A DNA stretch of 64,000 nt from Verrucomicrobiales bacterium (lineage in GTDB: Bacteria > Verrucomicrobiota > Verrucomicrobiia > Verrucomicrobiales > DEV007). Below are positions 9,511 through 17,944 of this stretch, piece after piece (the first letter of the stretch is position 1; every line of letters starts with the position of its first letter). The stretch covers positions 248,001-312,000 of the forward strand of contig JARGPJ010000005.1 in NCBI GenBank assembly GCA_029212615.1, in the 5' to 3' direction. The position numbers and the translations under genes were made by a program. A model generated the notes under the pieces. That model saw only the letters and a program-made list of their open reading frames with translations. It was not told where the DNA came from and did not search any database.

Positions 9511-11403
9511 ATGGCTGAAACCTCCCCCCAGACGACACCTGAGCGTGCTCTCGACATTGCAAACTCTTCCTCCGACGACCTCGCCGGCGACCGCCGAAGA
9601 GTCTTCCGTCGCCTCCTTTCCTACATCGGTCCCTATCGCTCACGGCTCGCCTGGGGAATTCTCTTCGGTGTCCTCGCCGGATTAGTTAACGGGGCCTTTC
9701 TCCTCGTTCTACAGATCGTCTTCGACATCATCATTCCCGCCGCCGACGGGCAACCCATGAAGGACGTTTACTACCCCTTCGCGGATCTCCCTGTATTTCA
9801 GGATTTCGAGATTCGACCTCCCGCCTTTGTCGAGGGAAAAGAGTGGATCTTTGCCCTCATCATCGGCCTGAGCCTCCCGTGCATCATGCTGCTGCGCGGA
9901 CTGTTTCACTATCTCCACGCGTATTGCATGCTCTGGATCAACATGAAGGTACTCTACCGCCTGCGCGACGAGTCTTTCACGAGCCTGATGTCACAGTCGC
10001 TGAGTTTCTTTAACCAGGTCAAGCAGGGCGAACTCATTCAAACGGTCGCAAATCAGACCCGCACGACCGCAGATGCCGGAGCACAACTCCTGAGTGCCCT
10101 GATCCAGTACCCGATCGCCATTGTTGCCATCATCGTCACTGCTTTGATTCTCGACCCGCTCTACACCCTCGCGGCGATCACGGTTTTCCCCCTATGCATT
10201 CTCCCGGTCGCTCTCATCAGCCGGAAAGTCCGGAAGGCCGGCGGCAAAGAAGAGGAGGAATCAGAAGGCCTCATGGTCACGCTGCACGAGAGTTTCAGCG
10301 GAGTCCGCCTCGTCAAAGCACACGGACGCGAGGACTACCAGCGCGAGCGCTTCAATGACGGCAACGGAAAGATCATCAAGTTCATCATGCGCTGGCGGAA
10401 GGCGATGGAAGTGTCCAGCCCGATGGTCGAGATTGTCGCCGCGCTCGGGGTTTCCCTCGGAATGGTCTATGCGTGGACAAGCGACATCAGCACCGCAACG
10501 TTCACGACGATCAATCTCGGGCTGATCAGCCTCTATCCGCACGCCAAGGCATTGAGCCGGATTCAGATCCAGGTGCAAAAGTGCTTCGTTGCCGCCCTCA
10601 AAGTTTTCGCTTACATCGACGCTACTCCGGAGGTGAAGGACAAAGAAGGCGCAAAAATCCTGACAGCTTGCAAGGGTGACATCAGCCTCAATGACGTCAC
10701 CTTTTCCTACGTCGAAGACAAAGCGGCGCTCAATGGCGTCTCGCTGAACTTTGAGCAGGGCAGGCGCTATGCCCTCGTCGGCCAGAGCGGATCGGGAAAA
10801 TCGACAATCCTTTCGCTGATCCTGCGATTCTACGATCCTGACAAAGGCGTCATTCAAATAGACGGAACCGACATCACTGACTACACGCAGCAGTCACTCC
10901 GCGATCAGATCGGGTTGGTGAGTCAGGACACTTTTCTCTTTCACGACACGATCTTTAACAATATTCGCTATGGACTCCTCGATGCGACCCGCGAACAGGT
11001 GATTCGCGCGGCAAAGATGGCCCATGCGCACGAGTTCATCCTCGAACAGGCCGACGGCTACGACACCATGCTGGGAGACAAAGGCTGCACCCTCTCGGGC
11101 GGCCAACAACAGCGCCTCTCGATCGCCCGTGCGATCCTGCGCGATGCCCCCATCCTCTTTCTCGATGAAGCAACCTCCGCCCTCGACTCTGAGTCCGAGC
11201 GTGCGATTCAGGATGCGATCAGCGAGCTTTCCCGGGGAAAGACAGTCATCGCGATCGCCCACCGGCTCTCAACCGTCCTCGATTCAGATGAGATTGTCGT
11301 CATGAGCGAAGGGCAGGTCGTCGACAAAGCACCTCATGAGGTACTTCTGGAACGTTGCCCTGAATACCAGCGTCTCTATCAGCTGCAGTTCGACGGCAAC
11401 TGA
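9511..11403 (+). CDS. ABC transporter, fused permease/ATPase (MsbA-like lipid exporter)
   Basis: Six-TM domain followed by Walker A GQSGSGKST, signature LSGGQQQR, Walker B ILFLDEATSALD; ATG at 9511 chosen over the ORF-track start. Confidence 0.93.
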   Translation: MAETSPQTTPERALDIANSSSDDLAGDRRRVFRRLLSYIGPYRSRLAWGILFGVLAGLVNGAFLLVLQIVFDIIIPAADGQPMKDVYYPFADLPVFQDFEIRPPAFVEGKEWIFALIIGLSLPCIMLLRGLFHYLHAYCMLWINMKVLYRLRDESFTSLMSQSLSFFNQVKQGELIQTVANQTRTTADAGAQLLSALIQYPIAIVAIIVTALILDPLYTLAAITVFPLCILPVALISRKVRKAGGKEEEESEGLMVTLHESFSGVRLVKAHGREDYQRERFNDGNGKIIKFIMRWRKAMEVSSPMVEIVAALGVSLGMVYAWTSDISTATFTTINLGLISLYPHAKALSRIQIQVQKCFVAALKVFAYIDATPEVKDKEGAKILTACKGDISLNDVTFSYVEDKAALNGVSLNFEQGRRYALVGQSGSGKSTILSLILRFYDPDKGVIQIDGTDITDYTQQSLRDQIGLVSQDTFLFHDTIFNNIRYGLLDATREQVIRAAKMAHAHEFILEQADGYDTMLGDKGCTLSGGQQQRLSIARAILRDAPILFLDEATSALDSESERAIQDAISELSRGKTVIAIAHRLSTVLDSDEIVVMSEGQVVDKAPHEVLLERCPEYQRLYQLQFDGN

Positions 11404-11493
11404 ATTTCAGAGATCTCACTGGAAAATTACGACTTCTCTGCGCCATGGTTTCCACCTTGTCGCACGGCCTCCTATCAGTCACGATAGCGGACT

Positions 11494-13314
11494 ATGAAAT
11501 CTGTCCGGTTTTTGGCTTTCGCCACCCTCACTCAGCTCATCTTTTCGACGCTTGCCTTCGCGCAGCCATCAGAAAAGCCCAACATCGTCATCGTGATCAC
11601 GGATGATCAAGGATACGGAGATCTCTCGGTACATGGGAATCCCATCCTGAAAACCCCGAACATTGACAAGCTCGCGCACGAATCCGTTCGCCTCGACGAT
11701 TATCACGTCGCCCCGACCTGCTCGCCGACCCGCTGTGCTCTCCTCACCGGTCACTGGACGAACCGCACCGGCGTCTGGCACACCATCATGGGTCGTTCCA
11801 TGCTCAGAGAAAACGAAGTCACGATCGGCCAGATATTCAAAGACAACGGCTACGCGACCGGGATGTTCGGAAAATGGCACCTCGGAGACAACTACCCGTT
11901 TCGCCCCGAAGACCGGGGTTTCACGGAAGTCCTTCGTCACGGCGGCGGCGGTGTCGGACAAACCCCCGACCTGTGGAACAACGCCTATTTTGACGGCTCT
12001 TATTTTCACAACAAAGTCCCGGTCGCCGTTGAAGGCTACTGCACCGATATCTTCTTTGACTACGCCAAAGATTTCATGAGCGAGCAGCTCGATGAAGGAA
12101 AACCGTTTTTAACCTATATCTCCACCAACGCGCCTCACAGCCCCTACCATTCTCCTGAAAAATACGTCGAACCCTATGCTGAACTGGGCACTGCGACGGC
12201 CCACTTTTTCGGGATGATCGCCAATATCGATGAAAACGTCGGAGCTCTTCGTGACTGGCTCGATGAAAAAGGGCAAACCGAAAACACAATCTTCATTTTC
12301 ACGACCGACAACGGCACCGCCGGCGGCAGCAAAATCCACAACAGCGGCATGCGCGGCAAAAAGGGCAGTGAGTACGACGGCGGCCACCGCGTCCCCTTCT
12401 TCATGCACTGGCCCGGGGGCGGATACGAAGAAGAGCTCATGATCGAAACGATCACCGCACACGTTGACATTGTGCCCACCCTGATTGATCTGGCCGGAGT
12501 CGAGGCACCGGAATCCGTAAAATTCGATGGTGTTTCGATTCGCCCGCTTCTCGAGAGCAAAGACAAACATGGCGATTGGCCTGATCGCATTCTCGTGACG
12601 GACGGACAGCGGGTCAAAGATCCCATTAAATGGCGCAAATCTGCGGTGATGACTAATCAATGGCGTCTCGTCAATGATTTCACGAAAGACGGAACCGTAA
12701 GGCACGAACTCTATGACATCGAGAGCGATCCGGGGCAGGAGAATGAAATCATCAAAGACCACCCTGAAGTTGCCGCCCGCCTGAAGAAGTTTTACGAAGA
12801 CTGGTGGGCGGAGCTGGAACCTACCTTTGGCGATCCCGCCCGAATCAAAATCGGTCATCCCGCTGAGAACCCCTCACGCCTCACCGGACACGACTGGATC
12901 ACAACCGGTCTCGCCCCCTGGAATCAGGCTCATATTCGCGAAGGCGACAACAAGCCTGAGAACACCGGATTCTGGTATCTCGATATTGTTGAGGCAGGCG
13001 ACTACGAAATCGAACTGCGCCGCTGGCCCAATGAAGGTGACGTCGCCCGGGTCCCTCTCACGGGAGGAGTCGAGCCCGGCGAGCCCGTCCCCGGATCACA
13101 GGCATTCCGCACCCGCGAAGGCCGCGCAATTCCATTCACCGACGCTCACCTTGAGATAGCCGGAAGTAAGAAGTCCATGAAAATCAGCGCCGAAGATACT
13201 CATGCAACCTTCACCGTTTCCCTGGATGCCGGGCCTGCTGAGCTCGCCGCCACTTTCACCACTGAAGACGGAGAAGTCTGGGGCGCCTACTACGCTTATG
13301 TGAAAAAGCTATAA
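11494..13314 (+). CDS. Arylsulfatase-family protein (secreted)
   Basis: Signal peptide; NIVIVITDDQGYGDLSVHGNP; FGly motif CSPTR in PTCSPTRCALLTG; extra C-terminal beta-rich domain. Confidence 0.95.
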   Translation: MKSVRFLAFATLTQLIFSTLAFAQPSEKPNIVIVITDDQGYGDLSVHGNPILKTPNIDKLAHESVRLDDYHVAPTCSPTRCALLTGHWTNRTGVWHTIMGRSMLRENEVTIGQIFKDNGYATGMFGKWHLGDNYPFRPEDRGFTEVLRHGGGGVGQTPDLWNNAYFDGSYFHNKVPVAVEGYCTDIFFDYAKDFMSEQLDEGKPFLTYISTNAPHSPYHSPEKYVEPYAELGTATAHFFGMIANIDENVGALRDWLDEKGQTENTIFIFTTDNGTAGGSKIHNSGMRGKKGSEYDGGHRVPFFMHWPGGGYEEELMIETITAHVDIVPTLIDLAGVEAPESVKFDGVSIRPLLESKDKHGDWPDRILVTDGQRVKDPIKWRKSAVMTNQWRLVNDFTKDGTVRHELYDIESDPGQENEIIKDHPEVAARLKKFYEDWWAELEPTFGDPARIKIGHPAENPSRLTGHDWITTGLAPWNQAHIREGDNKPENTGFWYLDIVEAGDYEIELRRWPNEGDVARVPLTGGVEPGEPVPGSQAFRTREGRAIPFTDAHLEIAGSKKSMKISAEDTHATFTVSLDAGPAELAATFTTEDGEVWGAYYAYVKKL

Positions 13315-13360
13315 GCTGACTCAGGTAATTCCCGCACCTTCCCCATGTAAACAGAGGTCG

Positions 13361-13420
13361 CGGAACGGCGGTTGATCGATTATTGTCGATCCATCAGACA
13401 ATCGTCTGCCCCCCGTTCCG
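13361..13420 (+). other. Predicted compact three-way-junction RNA/DNA element upstream of the DedA-like ORF
   Basis: Outer stem CGGAACGG (13361-13368) with CCGTTCCG (13413-13420); inner hairpins GATCGA/TCGATC (13374-13391) and CAGAC/GTCTG (13395-13408). Confidence 0.5.
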
Positions 13421-13423
13421 TGG

Positions 13424-14161
13424 ATGTCTCTTTTCCAAAAGTCGATCTCAGCCCTGCTTCTCACAGGGCTTTGCTTTACCCTGACCGCTTGCGGCCCGGA
13501 GACCTCTGTCTTTGATCATTTATCCGACGCAGCCGAACTCCCCCTCTGGCAACGGGTCACCGCGATTGCTCTTTCCACCCTCATCAGTGAGGATCTCGCC
13601 TGCATCGCCGCAGGAATGCTGGCCAGCGAGGGCGCTATTTCGTTCACCTGGGCTTTAATCGCTGCTTTTCTCGGAATCTACTTCGGGGATTTACTCCTCT
13701 ATCTCCTCGGCCGCATCGGCGGACTCGGCCTACTCAAGAAACCGCCGTTCCGCTGGATGATCAAAGAATCTCAAGTCGTGCAGGCGGAAACCCTCTTTCG
13801 GGAGCATGGCGCCAAACTGATTTTCTCTTCACGACTCCTTCCCGGCTCGCGGCTGCCGATCTACGCCGCCGCCGGAGTTCTGAATTACCCGCTCTGGCGC
13901 TTCGCTCTCTTCATGTTTCTCGCGGGAACGCTTTCCGCGTTTGTTCTCGTGGGTCTTTCCAATCAGCTCGGCGAAGTCGTTTTTGACTGGCTCAAAATCT
14001 ACGAGCACTATGCCGTTCCCGTATTTGTCGCGGTGGTCCTCATCGTCTACCTCACGGTGAAAATTCTTGAGATTCTTGCTACCAAACGGAGTCGCCTCGT
14101 CTTTCTTTCCCGTTGCCGAAAGATCTACTTCCGCTTTACTGAAAAACCCCGTCGATCCTGA
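13424..14161 (+). CDS. DedA/SNARE-associated family membrane protein with N-terminal lipobox-like signal
   Basis: 245 aa; DedA-like core (ISEDLACIAAGMLASEG, FGDLLLYLLGRIGG, FSSRLLPGSRLPIYAAAGVL); N-terminus LLLTGLCFTLTACGP. Confidence 0.85.
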   Translation: MSLFQKSISALLLTGLCFTLTACGPETSVFDHLSDAAELPLWQRVTAIALSTLISEDLACIAAGMLASEGAISFTWALIAAFLGIYFGDLLLYLLGRIGGLGLLKKPPFRWMIKESQVVQAETLFREHGAKLIFSSRLLPGSRLPIYAAAGVLNYPLWRFALFMFLAGTLSAFVLVGLSNQLGEVVFDWLKIYEHYAVPVFVAVVLIVYLTVKILEILATKRSRLVFLSRCRKIYFRFTEKPRRS

Positions 14162-14166
14162 TTTTT

Positions 14167-14517
14167 ATGCCCAAAACAATCATCTGGTTTCGTTTCTATG
14201 CTGCATGCTTAGCGCTTTCCTACCTTTTCCTGGCCGGCGTGGGCGTCATTTTTTTGACCCATCCCCCGGCTGACCTTGAAATGTCGCCGACGGAGGGGGC
14301 CTTTCTTGGCTCGATCTTTATAGCGATGGGTCTGCTGTTTTTTATCGCGGTCCTACCCGCCTTTTTCCTCCCCCGTCGCGGGTGGGCCTGGATTTATGGC
14401 CTCGTTCTCATCGTTTTCGGTCTCACCAGCCTCCTTTACATCCCTCTGAGCCTTCCTATCCTCATCTTCTGGCTCAGGGATCCGGTGAAGAACTGGTTTG
14501 TGCCAATTGTCTCTTGA
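14167..14517 (+). CDS. Small membrane protein, hypothetical
   Basis: 116 aa with about three hydrophobic segments; starts 6 bp after the preceding stop. Confidence 0.65.
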   Translation: MPKTIIWFRFYAACLALSYLFLAGVGVIFLTHPPADLEMSPTEGAFLGSIFIAMGLLFFIAVLPAFFLPRRGWAWIYGLVLIVFGLTSLLYIPLSLPILIFWLRDPVKNWFVPIVS

Positions 14518-14565
14518 GGACCTGCCTTTCTGCCGGTATCGATAGCTTTTCACCTTCATCGACCT

Positions 14566-15810
14566 GTGAACTGGATCTCCCTGGCCCTCCGAAACCTGCT
14601 TCGTAACAGCCGCCGTTCAATCACCACGATTGCTGCGGTCGCGCTCGGCTATTCAGCGACAAACATCTTTGCCGGATTCGCCGGCTACATGTTCGCCAGC
14701 ATTAAGGAAGCGCACATCTATGAGCAGGTAAATGGCCACGTCCAAATCTGGAAAAAAGACGCTCGCGACTACGGGGGTTCTGATCCTGCTGCCTATCTCA
14801 TCGAATCTGAAAAATTCGAGGAAATCAGGTCTCTTGCGGCGAATGATGACCGGATCGAACTGGCCGCCGGGATGCTTGAGGTCAAAGGCAATCTCGACTA
14901 CGACGGAAATCCCGGATTCTTTTTCGGACAGGCGATGGTTCCTTCTGAAAAGGACTCGATTTTCTCCCGATCCACCGCTTTGAAGAGTGCCTCAGGCCCG
15001 GGAGATATCGGTAAAGAAATCACCGACGAAACGCCCTACGCACTCTCGATCGCCCCCGGCATGGCAGAGAACCTCGGACTGGAACCGGGAACAGATGTCA
15101 TTCTCATGGCTCCATCGATCAGTGGACAGATGAATGCGGTCGATGCCCAGGTGTTTCAAATCGTTGATGTTGCTTCTGAAGCGTTGAACAATCGCTATGT
15201 CTTTATGCCGCTTGAACTGGCTCAGACCCTTTATGATACCAGCGGTGTCAGCTGTATCAGGATCCTCCTGCAGAAGGATGAAGACACCGACGCCGTCATA
15301 GCCGATCTCAGGGCGCAACTTTCACCGGAAGAGTGGGAAGTAATCCCCTGGTATGACGTCTCCCGTCTCTACCTGCGAACCAAACGAATGTTCGACATCA
15401 TCTTCGGACTCGTCTTTGTCATCATCGCGACCATTGTCATCATGTCAGTCCTCAACACCATCGGCATGGCCGTCGTCGAGCGGACACGGGAAATCGGAAC
15501 GCTCCGGGCCATCGGGTTGAAACGACCGGGAGTCGTTCGACTTTTCGGCATTGAGAGCGCCTTCCTCGGCATTATCGGTGCGCTGACCGGTTTGGTCATT
15601 ACGGTTGGCTTCGCCCTTTTTATCCATTGGCTTCAGCCGACCTGGGAACCTCCGGTCACTGCCCGGGAAATCGTCTGGGAGATCCGAATCCTACCGAAAT
15701 ACCTTCTCATGACCCTGCTCCTCCTTGTCTTCTTTACATCCCTCGCAGCGATTGCGCCGGCGCGAAGAGCATCGAAGCAAAGTATTGTCGATTCTTTGGG
15801 TCACGTTTAA
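14566..15810 (+). CDS. ABC transporter permease, FtsX/MacB-like family
   Basis: 414 aa; MacB-type periplasmic core and FtsX domain (VLNTIGMAVVERTREIGTLRAIGLKRPGVVRLF). Confidence 0.92.
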   Translation: MNWISLALRNLLRNSRRSITTIAAVALGYSATNIFAGFAGYMFASIKEAHIYEQVNGHVQIWKKDARDYGGSDPAAYLIESEKFEEIRSLAANDDRIELAAGMLEVKGNLDYDGNPGFFFGQAMVPSEKDSIFSRSTALKSASGPGDIGKEITDETPYALSIAPGMAENLGLEPGTDVILMAPSISGQMNAVDAQVFQIVDVASEALNNRYVFMPLELAQTLYDTSGVSCIRILLQKDEDTDAVIADLRAQLSPEEWEVIPWYDVSRLYLRTKRMFDIIFGLVFVIIATIVIMSVLNTIGMAVVERTREIGTLRAIGLKRPGVVRLFGIESAFLGIIGALTGLVITVGFALFIHWLQPTWEPPVTAREIVWEIRILPKYLLMTLLLLVFFTSLAAIAPARRASKQSIVDSLGHV

Positions 15811-15823
15811 TATCGCTACCTAC

Positions 15824-16549
15824 ATGAACTCCCGAATTCTATCCCTACTCCTTCTCGCCAGCTTTAGCACCCCACTCATCGCGGATGAGGCGGCCCTCAT
15901 TGCCGCTGAACAAGCCCGGGGAATCATGACCGGAAACACCGGCGTGCAGTGGACTGTCAGTGTTTCCGGAAACAAGAGCGCCAAGTTTGTCGCAACCTCT
16001 CAAGGGGGCAAAGTATTCGCTGAAGTGATCGAACCTGCTGAAGCACAGGGGAGGCGCTATCTCGCTGAAGCGAAAGGAAACATGTGGTTCTGGAAACCCG
16101 GAATCAGCCGCCCTGTCTCCGTCTCGAAACGCCAGCGGCTCTCCGGAGATGCCGCGATCGGAGATATTGCTTCCACCAGTTTTGTCGAAGGTTACAAGCT
16201 CGTCGGAAAGGAAGCCGGTGAAGTGAACGGCGAGGCCGCAACCGTCTATTCCTTGAAAGCAAATTCCCTGGGTGACACCTATGCCATGATTAAATATTGG
16301 GTCACCACAAACGGCAATCTCGGTAAAAAAGCTGAGTTCTACGCAAAATCAGGCACCCTCCTTCGCTCCTCAAACATGGAGTATAACAACTCAGCGAACG
16401 GTCGTCCATTTCTCTCAAAAATGCAGATTCGTGACGGGGGCAACACCATCACCCTGCAATTCTCCAACGTGAAGATCGGAAGCTATCCGGCAGCCATGTT
16501 CGAACGCGAATATCTCGGCGGCCCCAAGTCATCAGGACCCGGCCGCTGA
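15824..16549 (+). CDS. Outer membrane lipoprotein-sorting protein family (LolA-like fold)
   Basis: ATG at 15824 gives a signal peptide (MNSRILSLLLLASFSTPLIA) and family-typical MWFWKPGISRPVSVSKRQRLSGDAAIGDI. Confidence 0.85.
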   Translation: MNSRILSLLLLASFSTPLIADEAALIAAEQARGIMTGNTGVQWTVSVSGNKSAKFVATSQGGKVFAEVIEPAEAQGRRYLAEAKGNMWFWKPGISRPVSVSKRQRLSGDAAIGDIASTSFVEGYKLVGKEAGEVNGEAATVYSLKANSLGDTYAMIKYWVTTNGNLGKKAEFYAKSGTLLRSSNMEYNNSANGRPFLSKMQIRDGGNTITLQFSNVKIGSYPAAMFEREYLGGPKSSGPGR

Positions 16550-16573
16550 TCCCTGTCACGTAACTGTTTAACG

Positions 16574-17944
16574 ATGTCTGCACCGGAGTTTCCAGCCGAA
16601 GAACTGGAGAACGCTGTCAGTGTCCTGCAATCACTGATCCGGTTCGATACGACCAATCCTCCCGGCAATGAACGGGAGGCAATCGAGTTTGCGGCGACAC
16701 AGTGCGAAGCAGCGGGACTCACGACCACGATTGTCGGCAAATCAGAGGCTCGCCCCAACCTTGTTGCAAAGTGGTCGGCCGGCGGGCACCGGCAGTTTAG
16801 CAGGCCCCTTATCCTGAGCTGCCATCTTGATGTGGTTCCTGCTGAGGCCCCGGCGTGGACTCACCCTCCTTTCTCAGCGCACAACGATGGAACCTACATT
16901 TGGGGCCGGGGCGCGATTGATATGAAAGGATTTGCCGCAATGGGGCTGGCGGCAATCACCCGCCTTCGGAAAGAGAATCTTCCCATCAATCGCGATCTCA
17001 TTTTTGTCGCCGTGTGCGACGAAGAAGCCGGCACTCACCACGGTTCACAGTGGCTCGTCGAGAACCATCACGAACTTCTGGGGACGAACCCGGAGTATGT
17101 CATTAACGAAGTCGGCGGATTCACCGTGCATCAGAAAGGTCGGCGATTCTATCCTGTTCAAGTCGCCGAAAAAGGAGTCGCCTGGATTCGCCTGACCGTC
17201 TCCGGAACCTCCGGGCACAGCTCGCTGCCAAGTGAAGACAATGCAGTCGTTCATCTCTCAAAAGCCATTACCGCCATCGGAAGCACCCCGCTTCCATGGC
17301 ACCCCGGCAAAGAGGTGAAGCGCTTCATTGCTGGATTCGCTGAACCTGAAGGCCCCCTTGCCCGCGCTCTTTGCCCGCTGCTTTCCCACCCCGTGATTGG
17401 ACCGAAGCTTCTCCCGCTAGCGGTCGCAAACCCGTCACGGAGGCGATCAATAGAAGCGCTCCTGCGCAATACCGCCAACCCCACCTCGCTGATCACCCAC
17501 CATCCGATCAACGTAATTCCCGCCGTCGCCTCAGTCGATATTGACGGCCGACTTGCACCGGGGCAAAGCGGCGACGATCTTATCCGGGAATTAGAAACGA
17601 TCACAGACCGTATTCCCGGAGTGACTGCCAGCTACGAAATTCTGGAGGAATCCCCCTCGGTTTCCTTTGATACCGACACAGATCTTTTCCGAAACATTGA
17701 AGAAGTCATGGCGGACGCAGATCCGGAAGGCCACCTTGTCCCGTCTATGATTCCTGGATTTACCGACAGCCGGAACTACGCAAAACTGGGAGCAAACTGC
17801 TATGGATTCTATCCTCTTCAGCTCCCTGAAGAGATTGACTTTGCTTCCCTTTTTCATGGAGTTGACGAGCGAATTCCCATCGAGGGTCTTCATTGGGGAA
17901 TCAAAACCCTCACTCGCGTCCTTCGCCGCTTCCTGACAGATTAA
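16574..17944 (+). CDS. M20 family metallopeptidase / deacylase
   Basis: 456 aa; LSCHLDVVPA, GRGAIDMKGFAAMGL, CDEEAGTHHGSQWL motifs of M20 peptidases. Confidence 0.93.
   Translation: MSAPEFPAEELENAVSVLQSLIRFDTTNPPGNEREAIEFAATQCEAAGLTTTIVGKSEARPNLVAKWSAGGHRQFSRPLILSCHLDVVPAEAPAWTHPPFSAHNDGTYIWGRGAIDMKGFAAMGLAAITRLRKENLPINRDLIFVAVCDEEAGTHHGSQWLVENHHELLGTNPEYVINEVGGFTVHQKGRRFYPVQVAEKGVAWIRLTVSGTSGHSSLPSEDNAVVHLSKAITAIGSTPLPWHPGKEVKRFIAGFAEPEGPLARALCPLLSHPVIGPKLLPLAVANPSRRRSIEALLRNTANPTSLITHHPINVIPAVASVDIDGRLAPGQSGDDLIRELETITDRIPGVTASYEILEESPSVSFDTDTDLFRNIEEVMADADPEGHLVPSMIPGFTDSRNYAKLGANCYGFYPLQLPEEIDFASLFHGVDERIPIEGLHWGIKTLTRVLRRFLTD

Noticed and set aside
10261-10857. 198-aa ORF antisense to the MsbA-like gene, and similar antisense ORFs (12109..12858, 43581..44114, 46582..47106, 1382..1858)
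   Set aside because: Each lies wholly opposite a well-supported conserved gene and has a low-complexity, family-less translation; best explained by codon-bias shadow ORFs.
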